Assembly (NCBI RefSeq): GCF_017833295.1
Contig: NZ_JAFIBW010000001.1
Coordinates: forward strand, 3,300,001 to 3,364,000
Length of the DNA: 64,000 bases
DNA from: Methylobacterium sp. PvR107
GTDB lineage: Bacteria; Pseudomonadota; Alphaproteobacteria; Rhizobiales; Beijerinckiaceae
Direction: 5' to 3'
Translations under genes and position numbers: made by a program
The notes under the pieces: model-generated
What the model saw: the letters and a program-made list of their open reading frames with translations, nothing else
What the model was told of the DNA's origin: nothing
Database searches by the model: none
Shown: one piece after another, positions 17,128 to 26,332 of the stretch
How positions within the stretch are numbered: position 1 is the stretch's first letter
Layout: each line of letters starts with the position of its first letter

Positions 17128-18561
17128 TCAGGCCGCGAGCCGCCCGTCCAGCGGGAACACCTTGGCGGGGTTCAGCATCCAGTCCGGATCGAACACCGCC
17201 TTGACCCGCATCTGCTGCTCCAGATCGACCTGATCGTACTGGAAGCGCATCAGCTCGCGCTTCTCGATCCCGACGCCGTGCTCGCCGGTCAGGCAGCCGC
17301 CGACCTCGACGCAGAGCTTCAGGATCTCGTCGCCGGCGGCCTCGGCCTTCTGCAATTCGCCGGGCCGGTTGATGTCGAACAGGATCAGCGGGTGCAGGTT
17401 GCCGTCGCCCGCGTGGAACACGTTGGCGACGCGCAGGCCCTTCTCGGCGCAGATCGCCCCGATCCGCTCCAGCACCGGCCCGAGCTGGCCGGTCGGGATG
17501 GTGCCGTCCATGCAGATGTAGTCGGAGATCCGGCCGGTCGCCCCGAAGGCCGATTTGCGGCCCTTCCAGATCGCGGCCGATTCCGCCTCCGAGCGCGAGA
17601 CCCGCACGCTGGTCGGGCGGAAATCTTGCGCGATCCGCTCGATGCGCGCCAGCATCGCGTCGCACTCGGTGTCCGAGCCCTCGACTTCGATGATCAGCAT
17701 CGCCTCGGCGTCGCGGGGATAGCCGGCCTGGGCGAAGTCCTCGGTGATCAGGATCGCCTCGCGGTCCATGTATTCGATCGCCACCGGTATGATGCCGGCC
17801 GCGATGATCGCCGCGACGCAATCGCCCGCATCCTCGACCTTCGAGAAGCCGACCAGCACGGGCCGCGCCCCTTCGGCGGCGCGCAGGATGCGCACGGTGG
17901 CCTCGGTGACGATGCCGAGCTGGCCCTCCGAGCCGCAGACGAGGCCGAGCAGGTCGTAGCCGCCGCTGTCGAGGTGCTGGCCGCCGATCTCGACCACGGT
18001 GCCGTCGTTGAGCACCAGGGTGACGCCGAGGAGGTTGTTGGTGGTCACGCCGTATTTGAGGCAGTGCGCGCCGCCGGAATTCATCGCGATGTTGCCCGCG
18101 ATGGTGCAGGCGAGCTGGCTCGACGGGTCGGGGGCGTAGAAGAAGCCCTCGTGGCTGACCGCCCCCGAGATGGCGAGGTTGGTGATACCGCTCTGCACCC
18201 GGGCCGTGCGGTTGGCGAAGTCCATGTCGAGGACCTTGGTCATCTTGCCGACGCCGAGGATGATCGCGTCGGCCTGCGCGATGGCGCCGCCCGCCAGGGA
18301 TGTCCCGGCCCCGCGGGGCACGACCCGCACGCCGTGGGCGTGGCAATAGGCCATCACGGCGGCGACCTCCGCGGTGGTCGAGGGCAGCACCACCGCGAGC
18401 GGCATCTGCCGGTACGCGGTCAGCCCGTCGGTCTCGAAGGCCCGGCGCTCGTCCTCGCTGACCACCAGCGCCTCCGGCGCGACCAGGGGCGCGAGGCCGG
18501 CCAGGATCGCGTCGCGGCGGGCGAGGATCGCGGGATCGGGGTCGGGGAAGCGGATGGTCAT
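17128..18561 (-). CDS. glcD: FAD-linked glycolate/lactate oxidase subunit GlcD
   Basis: A 477-residue flavoprotein that oxidises glycolate or D-2-hydroxyacids. The PCMH-type FAD domain shows VVPRGAGTSLAGGAI and TIAGNIAMNSGGAHCLKYG. The C-terminal FAD-oxidase domain ends with VANVFHAGDGNLHPLI and LTGEHGVGIEKRELM, whose His residues lie at the active site. Glycolate oxidase normally needs GlcE and GlcF, but neither follows in the 86 bp before the next gene, so this may be a stand-alone paralogue or D-lactate-type enzyme. It is divergent from kdsD. Confidence 0.87.
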   Translation of the reverse strand: MTIRFPDPDPAILARRDAILAGLAPLVAPEALVVSEDERRAFETDGLTAYRQMPLAVVLPSTTAEVAAVMAYCHAHGVRVVPRGAGTSLAGGAIAQADAIILGVGKMTKVLDMDFANRTARVQSGITNLAISGAVSHEGFFYAPDPSSQLACTIAGNIAMNSGGAHCLKYGVTTNNLLGVTLVLNDGTVVEIGGQHLDSGGYDLLGLVCGSEGQLGIVTEATVRILRAAEGARPVLVGFSKVEDAGDCVAAIIAAGIIPVAIEYMDREAILITEDFAQAGYPRDAEAMLIIEVEGSDTECDAMLARIERIAQDFRPTSVRVSRSEAESAAIWKGRKSAFGATGRISDYICMDGTIPTGQLGPVLERIGAICAEKGLRVANVFHAGDGNLHPLILFDINRPGELQKAEAAGDEILKLCVEVGGCLTGEHGVGIEKRELMRFQYDQVDLEQQMRVKAVFDPDWMLNPAKVFPLDGRLAA

Positions 18562-18769
18562 GGGGCTTGTGCCCTCCTTGGGCCCGCGGCGCGGGATGGC
18601 GTGGGGCCAGCATGAACCGGGGCGGGGCCGCCTTCAACCGGCCTGCGGCGCTGCGTCGTCCCCGCGTCACATTTCAACCACGACGGCTGCCTAGCGTCGC
18701 CGCACACGCTTCGCATCGCCGGCCGCCTCGGGCCCGCGGACCCGGCCGGACGGGCCGAGAACGGACACG

Positions 18770-19795
18770 ATGAACGCTCCCGCCTCCAGCGCCCTGCGCG
18801 ACGACCGCTACGACGCCCCGTCCGCGCACCTCGCCACCACCCGCGACCTCGGCATGCGCAGCCTCCAGATGGGGATCGCGGCCCTGCAGGAGACGAGCGC
18901 GGCGTTCCAGGGCCGGCTCGGCGCGGCCTTCGAGGAGGCGGTCCAGACGATCCTGCAGAGCAAGGGCCGGGTGATCGTCAGCGGCATCGGCAAGAGCGGG
19001 CATATCGGCCGCAAGATCGCCGCCACGCTGGCCTCCACCGGCACCCACGCCTTCTTCGTCCATCCGACCGAGGCGAGCCACGGCGATCTCGGGATGATCG
19101 CCCACGACGACGTGATCATCGCCCTGTCGTGGTCGGGGGAGACCGCGGAACTGTCCGATCTCGTCGGCTTCAGCCGCCGGTTCTCGATCCCGCTTGTCGC
19201 CATCACCCGCAACGGCGAGAGCACGCTCGGCAAGGCCGCCGACGTGCTGCTGGAGCTGCCGCGGGTGCGCGAGGCCTGCCCGCACGACCTCGCGCCGACC
19301 TCCTCCAGCCTGATCCAGCTGGCGCTGGGCGACGCCCTGGCGGTGGCGCTGCTGGAGCGGCGCGGCTTCACCTCGGCGCGCTTCCACACCCTGCATCCCG
19401 GCGGGACGCTGGCGGCCCGCCTCAAGACCGTGCAGCAGGTGATGCACGGCCCCCAGGACATGCCGCTGGTCCACGAGAGCGCCCTGATGTCGGAGGTGCT
19501 GATCGAGATCGCGGCGCGCCGCTACGGCTGCGTCGGCGTCACCGACGGGGCCGGGCGCCTCGTCGGGATCGTCACGGACGGCGACCTGCGCCGCCACATG
19601 GGCCCGGCGATCCTCGACACGCCGGTCTCGGCGGTCATGACCCGCGATCCGATCACCGTCGAGCCGCACAAGCTCGCCCAGGCGGCCCTGGAATTGATGA
19701 ACCGCCGGCTGATCACCGCGGTGTTCGCGGTCGCCGACGGCCGGCCGGTCGGCATCGTGCACGTCCACGACCTGCTGCGCGACGGCATCGCCTGA
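18770..19795 (+). CDS. kdsD: D-arabinose 5-phosphate isomerase, KpsF/GutQ family
   Basis: A 341-residue cytoplasmic enzyme interconverting ribulose 5-phosphate and arabinose 5-phosphate, the first step to KDO of lipopolysaccharide. The SIS domain shows VSGIGKSGHIGRKIAATL, then HPTEASHGDLGMI, ALSWSGETAEL and DLAPTSSS. The C-terminal half is a CBS pair beginning around VMHGPQDMPLV and ending ITVEPHKLAQAALELM. No KDO synthase gene is adjacent. An ATG with weak upstream GGACACG is used; the N-terminal ~25 residues before LGMRSLQMG are variable in the family. Confidence 0.93.
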   Translation: MNAPASSALRDDRYDAPSAHLATTRDLGMRSLQMGIAALQETSAAFQGRLGAAFEEAVQTILQSKGRVIVSGIGKSGHIGRKIAATLASTGTHAFFVHPTEASHGDLGMIAHDDVIIALSWSGETAELSDLVGFSRRFSIPLVAITRNGESTLGKAADVLLELPRVREACPHDLAPTSSSLIQLALGDALAVALLERRGFTSARFHTLHPGGTLAARLKTVQQVMHGPQDMPLVHESALMSEVLIEIAARRYGCVGVTDGAGRLVGIVTDGDLRRHMGPAILDTPVSAVMTRDPITVEPHKLAQAALELMNRRLITAVFAVADGRPVGIVHVHDLLRDGIA

Positions 19796-19870
19796 GGCGG
19801 TCTGAAACCGGCAGGCCCGCTGCCGCCGGCACCGCAGGATGAGGACGGAGGGTCGGACGACCGGCGCCGC

Positions 19871-20647
19871 TCACAGCCGCGCCAGCAGCTCCGCCTTCGT
19901 GGTCGAGAATTCCTGATCGGTGAGGACGCCGCGCGCGTGCAGCTCGGCCAGCCGCGCGATGGTCGTGAGCACGTCGTCCGGCGCGCCGGCTGCGGCGGGA
20001 GCCTGGATCCCGGCCGGCTCCGCCGGGGGCGGATCCGCTTGGATCGGATCCGCTTGGCGGGGGGCGGCGACCTCCGCCTCGATCCGGCGCAGGCGGTCGA
20101 GCGCGACGGCGCCGACCGGCCCGGTGAGCCCGAGGCTGCCATTCGCCTGCGAGACGCCCGTGATGCGGTGCGCGCCGGTGTCGTAGAGGGCGACGCCCGA
20201 GCCCGATTCGACCGCGAGCCGCCGGTGCTCCGGGAAATAGGCGTAGCGCATTCCGTTCTGCGAGCCGGTGCTCGCGGGCGCGCCGAGGCCCGCCGGCCAC
20301 CACTCGCCGCCGCCGCGCCGCGCCGCGGGTCCCGCGTCCGAGAAGCCGCCGGCCGGCAGCGCACCGGCCAGCTCGGCGCAGAGCGCCCCGACCCGCACCT
20401 TCAGGGCGTCGTCGAACATCCGGCCGACCATGACCATGCCGCCGGCGAACCACTGGCCCATCCCGCCGAGATCGGGATGGTCGAACTGCGCCATCGTGCC
20501 GTGGCCGCGCTCCAGCGCCCGGACCAGGTGGCGCACGGCATCGAGGCTGACGCCGTGGCGCTCGGCCACGCTCCGCAGCCCCGACGCGCGGTCGGGCCGC
20601 CCGTCATCGAAGGACTCGTCAGGTGCGACGCTGTCGGACGGGTCCAT
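19871..20647 (-). CDS. SHOCT-domain protein of unknown function
   Basis: 258 residues from MDPSDSVAPDE, chosen because GGGAG stands just upstream; the longer frame to 20788 adds a Pro/Ala stretch. The C-terminal ~33 residues (IARLAELHARGVLTDQEFSTTKAELL) form a SHOCT motif, a short oligomerisation element. The N-terminal half has a helical part (VAERHGVSLDAVRHLVRALERG, then GHGTMAQFDHPDLGGMGQW), and the middle a beta-rich section with YFPEHRRLAVE. Similar middle sections occur in uncharacterised proteobacterial proteins. No function is assigned. It lies tail to tail with kdsD and 156 bp downstream of the nitroreductase. Confidence 0.75.
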   Translation of the reverse strand: MDPSDSVAPDESFDDGRPDRASGLRSVAERHGVSLDAVRHLVRALERGHGTMAQFDHPDLGGMGQWFAGGMVMVGRMFDDALKVRVGALCAELAGALPAGGFSDAGPAARRGGGEWWPAGLGAPASTGSQNGMRYAYFPEHRRLAVESGSGVALYDTGAHRITGVSQANGSLGLTGPVGAVALDRLRRIEAEVAAPRQADPIQADPPPAEPAGIQAPAAAGAPDDVLTTIARLAELHARGVLTDQEFSTTKAELLARL

Positions 20648-20803
20648 GAGCCAGCTCCCGATGCGGCGCAGGGCGGACAGGATCGGCACGGGACCGGCGA
20701 TCCGCTGCCCCGCGGCCGCAGCCTGCGGTGGCGGCGGCCAAGCCCGTGACGGGCTTTCGATGCGGGCACAATCCCGGGTCGCGGTCACCGGTTCCAGCCC
20801 GCC

Positions 20804-21403
20804 TCAGCCCGCCTGCTGCGGGAACGGGCCCGCGAGGATGAAATCCGTGATCGGACGGCGGCCGTTCGGCGTCTCGCGGGGCCGCTGCTCCTCGGTGAGG
20901 TCCGCCTCGGGGGTCTTGCGGCCGACCGCGAAGGCGGCCTCGATCCGGTGGTTCTCGGGCAGGCGCAGCACCTCGGGGGCGCGGACATGGTCGAACCCGA
21001 CCATGCCGTGGGCGTGCCAGCCCTGGTGGATCGCCTGGAGCTGGAAGGCGAGCGAGGCGGTGCCGGTATCGAAGGAATGGCTGTAGGACGGCTTCAGCTC
21101 GTCGCCGACCTTCATCAGCCCGTTCGAGACCAGGAACAGGATCGCGCCGGTGCCCGAGACCCATTTCTGATTGCCGGGCACCAGCAGGCCCAGGAACGTC
21201 TCCCAGTGGGCGTCGTCGCGGAGCGCGTAGAGGAAGCGCCAGGGCTGCGAGTTGTAGGCCGAGGGCGACCAGCGTGCCGCCTCGATCATCCGCATCAGCT
21301 CGGATTCGGGCACGGCCTCGCCCGTGAAGGCGCGGGGCGAGTGCCGCTTCACGAAGACCGGATCGATGGCGTGGTCGGCGCGGCGGGACGGGGGCAGGCT
21401 CAA
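20804..21403 (-). CDS. Nitroreductase family protein (FMN-dependent)
   Basis: A 199-residue flavoprotein of the nitroreductase fold, likely an NAD(P)H-dependent reductase of nitro-aromatic or quinone substrates. FKRHSPRAF-type binding appears as VFVKRHSPRAFTGEAV, then IEAARWSPSAYNSQPWRF, the FMN-contacting signature. The start is a TTG at 21403 preceded by AGGAGA at ideal spacing; the ATG-initiated frame to 21607 has no such site and encodes an uncharacteristic leader. The substrate is unknown. It borders an AT-richer stretch on its upstream side. Confidence 0.85.
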   Translation of the reverse strand: MSLPPSRRADHAIDPVFVKRHSPRAFTGEAVPESELMRMIEAARWSPSAYNSQPWRFLYALRDDAHWETFLGLLVPGNQKWVSGTGAILFLVSNGLMKVGDELKPSYSHSFDTGTASLAFQLQAIHQGWHAHGMVGFDHVRAPEVLRLPENHRIEAAFAVGRKTPEADLTEEQRPRETPNGRRPITDFILAGPFPQQAG

Positions 21404-22553
21404 GACAGGTTCTCCTGAGAGGGTCGGCAGACGGCAAGATCGATCGACACTGCCTGAAACACCGGCCTGGAGGCAACAGAGGTCCATGCCGGTAACCGCG
21501 TCCTGGAGAGGAAGCGACACATGGCTTTGTTCCCCTGATCGGCGACACGGTAAGGTGTTGTGCAGACCCGGTATGGTCTTTACCGTTTGGCAAATGTTAG
21601 ATCTCAATTGTCGCCTATCGTAATCAGGTAAGACTGTTGATAAAATCCTCGTTATAATGCTGTCAAAAAGCTATGGATTTCTACAAATCAATTCTTTTAC
21701 AGAAAATCGCGGACGGCCGCTTCACGCGATGGAGGACCGGAAGCAAAAACTGGATTGGCAGGTTTCCCTACGACATACTCGACGCTGCGGCAATTGCTGG
21801 ATCGCCCGCGATGCCCGGTATTATGGAGGATGGAGACTTCACGATCTACGAGCCTGGATGTTGCTGCGCAACCCCGTGAAGAAGTTGTCGACGCACAGCA
21901 CTTCGTGCCTATCGTCCAGGAGGCGCTGGCAGAGATGGGAGCCAAGAAACCCGGCCCCACCCGTCACGAGGACCCTTCTCGACCTATCGTAACGCACAGG
22001 CTTTCACTTCAGATCTGCGTCTGCGCAGTGCAAAACACAGGATGACCTGAGTTCTTCGTCTCTGCACGTCGAGCAGAGCGGTATCTGTCGACAGCCAAGC
22101 CACGATCCGCGCCCAGCGGAGACGTTTCTATCGTACATAATATGGCGCTGTCGACTGCCTGGACACTGATCTGGGCAGGTCGCTTGCAGTGCTAATGGAC
22201 TCCAATGTCCAAGTTAATATCTAAAATCTCGTAAATCATCGAATTTTATATCTAACAAGCAGGACGATAGATCATTAAGTGCTAGGTATTAAACAAAAAG
22301 AAGCAAAAATTATTGACGCCATTGGGCGATCCGGATTTGTCCGCTTCGCAGAAGGCGAGCTGGCGCGGTCGGCTCTACGATGCCTGTGCGATCGCGAACG
22401 CAAGCCGCTCGAGGAAGGCGCGTCGGGCCGCGGCCGCTTGAGCCCATCCGGATGACGAAGACCATTCGACCAGCCAGACGAGCAGCCTTGCGGACGCGGT
22501 ACGCGCAAGGCTGCTCGCGGGAGGGACGGGTTTCGCGTCAGGTCCTCGGGACC
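21404..22553. other. AT-richer stretch without a convincing gene
   Basis: 1150 bp with runs clearly poorer in GC than the rest of the window (around 21580-21720 and 22200-22320). Frames such as 21673-21879 (+) and 21697-21960 (-) give peptides with no recognisable family, and the codon usage is unlike that of neighbouring genes. The left ~200 bp should contain the nitroreductase promoter and the right ~80 bp the terminator of the GSCFA gene. Between them this looks like decayed or foreign DNA. No repeat ends or attachment site could be defined. Confidence 0.5.
22479..22517 (-). terminator. Long hairpin downstream of the GSCFA gene
   Basis: A perfect 14-bp inverted repeat (cgagcagccttgcg / cgcaaggctgctcg) with an 11-base loop lies 37 bp past the GSCFA stop. 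A smaller hairpin (aggtcc-tcg-ggacct) lies directly at the stop codon. There is no long T run, so termination efficiency is uncertain. Confidence 0.5.
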
Positions 22554-23621
22554 TCACGCCACGCTGCGCTCGATCTCCTCCTCGTCGCAGATCACGCCGG
22601 CATTGCCCTCGAACTCCGCCGCGAGGTCCACGGGGGCGTGGATCGGGGCCGCGTTCACCCGGTCGCGCGCGAAGGTCGCCAGGAACAGGCGCATGACGTG
22701 GCGCACGCCCGCGTCGTTGATGGTGCGCTGGTCCTCGTTGTAGTAGCGCCCCGCATTCACGTTGCTCGTGACGATGTCGTAGGCGGGGAAATACACCGCC
22801 CGCGGGTCGCCGCGGCCGACCACCTCGCCGGCCGCCACCCGCAGCACCGACTTGGAGTAGCTGTTCGACTCCATCACGTGCCGGTCCATGTAGGTGGCGA
22901 TCATCGGCACCGGCGAGACCGTGAAGATCACCCGCGCCTTCGGGTTCACGCTCCAGAGCCGGTCGAGGAAGCCGTTGAGGTCGCCGAGCACCTCGCCGGC
23001 CCCCGCGTTGACGCACTCGTAGAGGTCCGGATCGAAGGTGCCGCCCGCGACCCCGGGGGCGAGCGGCAGCGCCGCGCCGTCGGCCCGCCAGCGCCAGCCC
23101 TCGGTGAGGCCGAGCGTCAGCACGAACACGTCGAGCGTCTCGAACAGGCGGCGCACCTCGGCGAGATGCGCATCGCGCGCCGCGACCACCTCGGCCTCGC
23201 TCGCGAAACCCGCCGGCTCGACCGTGGGGCGGAACGGGTCGACGTAGCGGCCGTCGTCGCGCAGCCACGCCTTCAGCGCCGGATCGAAGTGTCCGTAGGC
23301 CCGGTCGAACAGCTGCACGAACTGGCGCGTGTAGTAGAGATTGCCGTACCGCGCCGAGAACGTGCCGAACTGGCGGGCATTGGCCTCCTCGGCGCTCATG
23401 CCGGGGGTCGGCGGCTCGGTCAGGTAATAGTTGAAGCCGGCGCCGCGCACCGCCTCGGCCACCCGCTGCGCGAAGCACGAGCCGCCGGTGGCGACCTTGT
23501 CGGTCGGCCCGATCACGAACGTGTCCTTCGGGTGCGGATTGACCGCGAAGGGCGGCACGTTGGTGACGACCTTGCGCCAGAATCGCTCGGCCGGTAGACC
23601 CGTATACGGATTCAACGCCAT
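22554..23621 (-). CDS. GSCFA-domain protein, putative SGNH-type esterase/acyltransferase
   Basis: 355 residues from MALNPYTGLPAERFW; GAGGG stands eight bases before the ATG. The family-naming motif occurs as VATGGSCFAQRVAEAV near residue 47, followed by EEANARQFGTFSARYGNLYYTRQ and the LTLGLTEGW and VSPVPMIATYMDRHVMESNSYSKSVLRVA blocks. GSCFA proteins resemble the GDSL/SGNH hydrolase superfamily and are often linked to cell-surface polysaccharide genes. It is divergent, 43 bp apart, from a WcbI-like gene, which suggests a shared promoter region and related roles, for example glycan acylation (inference). Confidence 0.85.
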   Translation of the reverse strand: MALNPYTGLPAERFWRKVVTNVPPFAVNPHPKDTFVIGPTDKVATGGSCFAQRVAEAVRGAGFNYYLTEPPTPGMSAEEANARQFGTFSARYGNLYYTRQFVQLFDRAYGHFDPALKAWLRDDGRYVDPFRPTVEPAGFASEAEVVAARDAHLAEVRRLFETLDVFVLTLGLTEGWRWRADGAALPLAPGVAGGTFDPDLYECVNAGAGEVLGDLNGFLDRLWSVNPKARVIFTVSPVPMIATYMDRHVMESNSYSKSVLRVAAGEVVGRGDPRAVYFPAYDIVTSNVNAGRYYNEDQRTINDAGVRHVMRLFLATFARDRVNAAPIHAPVDLAAEFEGNAGVICDEEEIERSVA

Positions 23622-23664
23622 CTTCGAACCCTCTTCTTCACGACGGCGACCGCCCTCGGGGGCG

Positions 23665-24744
23665 ATGACCCGTCCGCTGACACCGGCACGCGACGTGGCC
23701 CTGAACGACCTGCCCCGGCGCGCCCGCAGCGCGTTCACCTTCTCGGCGCCCAGTTGGGCGCCTACCCGTTGGGCCCCCACCTGGGCGACACCATGGCGGA
23801 ACCGCGCCCGCGCCGCCACCGGGCGTGACGGGCCGAGCATCGCGGTGCTGGGCAATTGCCAGGCGCGCGGGGTCGCGCAGGCGATGCGCCTGCTCGCGCC
23901 GAGGAGCCCGGTGCGTTACCTGCCCATGGGCTCGTTGAAGCGCGACCACGGTCATGTCGACGGCCTGATCCGGACGCTCCGCGCCCACGACCACGTCTTC
24001 TCGCAGAGTTTCCCGGCCGGGCTGATCCCGGGCGGCGACGCCGCCACTGTGCGGGCGGCCGACCCGCGGCTCAAGCTGTTCCCGGCGATCGTGTTCTCGG
24101 CCTTCCATCCCGACATGGTCTATGTCGGCCAGGCCTCGAACCTCGCCGCGCTGAAGCTGACCCCGTCGCCCACGGGGCAGTACCACTCGGCGATCGCGCT
24201 CACCGCCCACCGGCTCGGCCTCGACCCGAAGCGCACCGCATCCCTGTTCCGCGAGGACGTGTTCGCCCGCCTGGGCTATCTCGACCACTGGGATCCGGCG
24301 GTGCGCGAACTCGTCGGGTCGGCCGCCGCCCTCGGCTTCGGCCTGGAGCGCGAGGTGACCCGCTGGGCGCGCCGCGGCGCCTTCATGCACCTGATGAACC
24401 ACCCGAAGGCCCACGTGATCGGCGACATCGCCCGGCGGCTGCTGCAGGAGAACGGGCTCACGCCCGAGCCGGTGGAGATCGAGGATTACCTCGGCGACGA
24501 GCTGGTCGAGGACGTGATCTGGCCGATCTATCCGCCGGTGGCCGAGCATTTCGGGCTGACGGGCTCGTACCTGTTCAAGACCAAGGCGCGCGGCGACGAT
24601 TTCCCGACGCTCTACGACCTGCCGGGCTTCATCGCGGCGAGCTTTGCCATCTACGACGCGACGCCGCCGGGCGACCTCGCCTGCCCGCGGGTGGAGGCGT
24701 GGCTGTCCGCGCCGGACATCGTGGCGCTGTTCCGGGCCGGCTGA
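23665..24744 (+). CDS. WcbI-like polysaccharide biosynthesis protein, putative acyltransferase
   Basis: About 359 residues. The core begins IAVLGNCQARGVAQAMRLLAP near residue 60, the signature of the WcbI family of capsule biosynthesis proteins, whose fold resembles SGNH-like acyl-transfer enzymes. Later come FSQSFPAGLIPGG, FPAIVFSAFHPDMVYVG, GQYHSAIALTAHRLGLD and MHLMNHPKAHVIGDIA with conserved His residues. The first 55 residues are Arg/Ala/Trp-rich and poorly conserved-looking; the true start could be inside them, but the ATG at 23665 fits the divergent gap. The partner GSCFA gene shares the upstream region. Confidence 0.8.
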   Translation: MTRPLTPARDVALNDLPRRARSAFTFSAPSWAPTRWAPTWATPWRNRARAATGRDGPSIAVLGNCQARGVAQAMRLLAPRSPVRYLPMGSLKRDHGHVDGLIRTLRAHDHVFSQSFPAGLIPGGDAATVRAADPRLKLFPAIVFSAFHPDMVYVGQASNLAALKLTPSPTGQYHSAIALTAHRLGLDPKRTASLFREDVFARLGYLDHWDPAVRELVGSAAALGFGLEREVTRWARRGAFMHLMNHPKAHVIGDIARRLLQENGLTPEPVEIEDYLGDELVEDVIWPIYPPVAEHFGLTGSYLFKTKARGDDFPTLYDLPGFIAASFAIYDATPPGDLACPRVEAWLSAPDIVALFRAG

Positions 24745-24820
24745 GGCCGGGCCAACCGCAGGGCGTCCGGCCGGATCGTCGGCGTCGCGCGCGCGATGAC
24801 GCCTCGGATCGACCGGCGGC

Positions 24821-25225
24821 TCAGCCGGCCGCGCAGAGCGGCGCGTCCTGCGCCGTCCCGCCGAGGCCATCGACCATCATCCGGACCAGCCGGTTGACCT
24901 CCTGGACCTGGAACGGCTTGCGCAGGAACAGGCTGCCGGGCACGCCGCTGCGGCGGTTCGCGTCGGTGGAGGTGTAGACCACCGGCCGGTCGGGATGGAT
25001 CGACCGGAACGCATGGGCCACGCTCCAGCCGTCGATCAGCCCCGGCAGGTGGATGTCGGTGAACAGCCAGTCGATCTCGCCGCCGCGCGCGCGCATCAGC
25101 GTCAGCGCGGCCTCGCCGGTCGAGGCCTCGATCACCCGGATCCCGTGCGTCTCGCACAGGCTCGCGACGATCTCGAGGAGCAGGTAGCTGTCCTCGACGA
25201 TGAGGACGCACGGGGCGGGACGCAT
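24821..25225 (-). CDS. Stand-alone CheY-like receiver protein
   Basis: 134 residues consisting of one response-regulator receiver domain and no output domain. The acidic pocket is VLIVEDSYLLLEIV, the phospho-acceptor Asp is in WLFTDIHLPGL, the switch residue in YTSTDANRR, and the conserved Lys in LFLRKPFQVQEV. A GTG start at 25249 would add eight residues; neither start has a good ribosome site. No histidine kinase is adjacent. Single receivers of this type often work in phosphorelays or bind other proteins. Confidence 0.87.
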   Translation of the reverse strand: MRPAPCVLIVEDSYLLLEIVASLCETHGIRVIEASTGEAALTLMRARGGEIDWLFTDIHLPGLIDGWSVAHAFRSIHPDRPVVYTSTDANRRSGVPGSLFLRKPFQVQEVNRLVRMMVDGLGGTAQDAPLCAAG

Positions 25226-25602
25226 GGCGGATGTCCGGTCTTCGGCCACGCGATTTAAGAACCGGCAGGGTTGAGGATCCCTTAAATGCCGGCCGAGACG
25301 GTTACCGGGTCATACCCGGCTGAACCGCATCCGCTTCGGCGGAGCGGGCTCCCGGCTCCTGTTGCAGCGCCGCAACCGGTGCCGCCGAAATCACGCGCGC
25401 GCTCCTGACGCCCCGCCCTCGCCGCATTCCGGGTGCGACAGCGCACGACATCGAGCGCCCCCGGGCCGTCACCCCGTCCCGAGCCCGCTCGTCGGAACCG
25501 TCGCTTAACCATCCGCGCCTACCAACGGCATCCAGGACTACGCGGACCCGCCTCGAAGACCCGCAGCCGGCCTTCGGCACCGCTCGAGGAGTTTGTCAGA
25601 TC
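25226..25602. other. Divergent intergenic region between the receiver gene and pal
   Basis: 377 bp holding the two divergent promoters. A perfect 6-bp-stem dyad (ccgggt-cat-acccgg, 25305-25319) is the only structure noted. The frames within it look like shadows. Confidence 0.4.
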
Positions 25603-26097
25603 ATGCCCCAGCCTTTCCGCGCCGCCGCCCTCGGCCTTGTTCTCGTCGCCGGTCTCGGCCTCGGCGCCTGCAGCAACGACAAGGACCTCGCCGACGCCTC
25701 CGCCTTCGGGGCCGGCGCCGCGACCCCGGGCAGCGCGCAGGACTTCGTCGTCAATATCGGCGACCGGGTCTTCTTCGAATCGGATTCCACCGACCTGACG
25801 CCGACCGCGACCGCCACCCTCGACAAGCAGGCCGCGTGGCTGCAGCGCTACCCGCGCTACACCTTCATCATCGAGGGCCATGCCGACGAGCGCGGCACCC
25901 GCGAGTACAACTTCTCGCTGGGCGCCCGCCGGGCCCAGGCGGTCAACGACTATCTCGCCACCCGCGGCATCGCGGGCAACCGCATGCGCACGGTGTCGTA
26001 CGGCAAGGAGCGGCCGGTGGCGGTCTGCAACGACATCTCGTGCTGGTCGCAGAACCGCCGCGCGGTGATCGTCCTCGACCGCGGCGCCGGGGCGTAA
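25603..26097 (+). CDS. pal: Peptidoglycan-associated lipoprotein Pal
   Basis: 164 residues, the outer-membrane lipoprotein of the Tol-Pal system that constricts the envelope at division. The signal peptide ends in a lipobox LGAC (Cys near residue 24). The OmpA-like peptidoglycan-binding domain follows, with VFFESDSTDLTP, TFIIEGHADERGTREYNFSLGARRA and NRMRTVSYGKERP. A C-terminal pair of Cys (AVCNDISCW) is common in rhizobial Pal. tolB is not immediately upstream, unlike many relatives; cpoB follows on the same strand. Confidence 0.95.
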   Translation: MPQPFRAAALGLVLVAGLGLGACSNDKDLADASAFGAGAATPGSAQDFVVNIGDRVFFESDSTDLTPTATATLDKQAAWLQRYPRYTFIIEGHADERGTREYNFSLGARRAQAVNDYLATRGIAGNRMRTVSYGKERPVAVCNDISCWSQNRRAVIVLDRGAGA

Positions 26098-26332
26098 AGG
26101 CCTTCTCGGTCGGAGGCGTGGAGCGTCGCGAGGCGCGGCGTGCCGCGCAACCGCATCCGCACAGCGCGGGTGCCGATGCGGTGTCAGGATGATGCGCGGG
26201 GGCGGGCGGGTCCGCAGCGAACCGGGACTGCGCGTCCCGCCGAACGACCCGAAAGGTCGAACGCGCCGCAGTTTTGCCGCGGTGCGGCGCATCTGATAGG
26301 GCCTCGCGCCGCCACCGGATCGCAGCTGCATC

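Noticed and set aside
21657..22045. Short plus-strand frames in the AT-rich island as possible genes
   Set aside because: No family, no good ribosome site except by chance, and overlapping frames on both strands give equally poor peptides.
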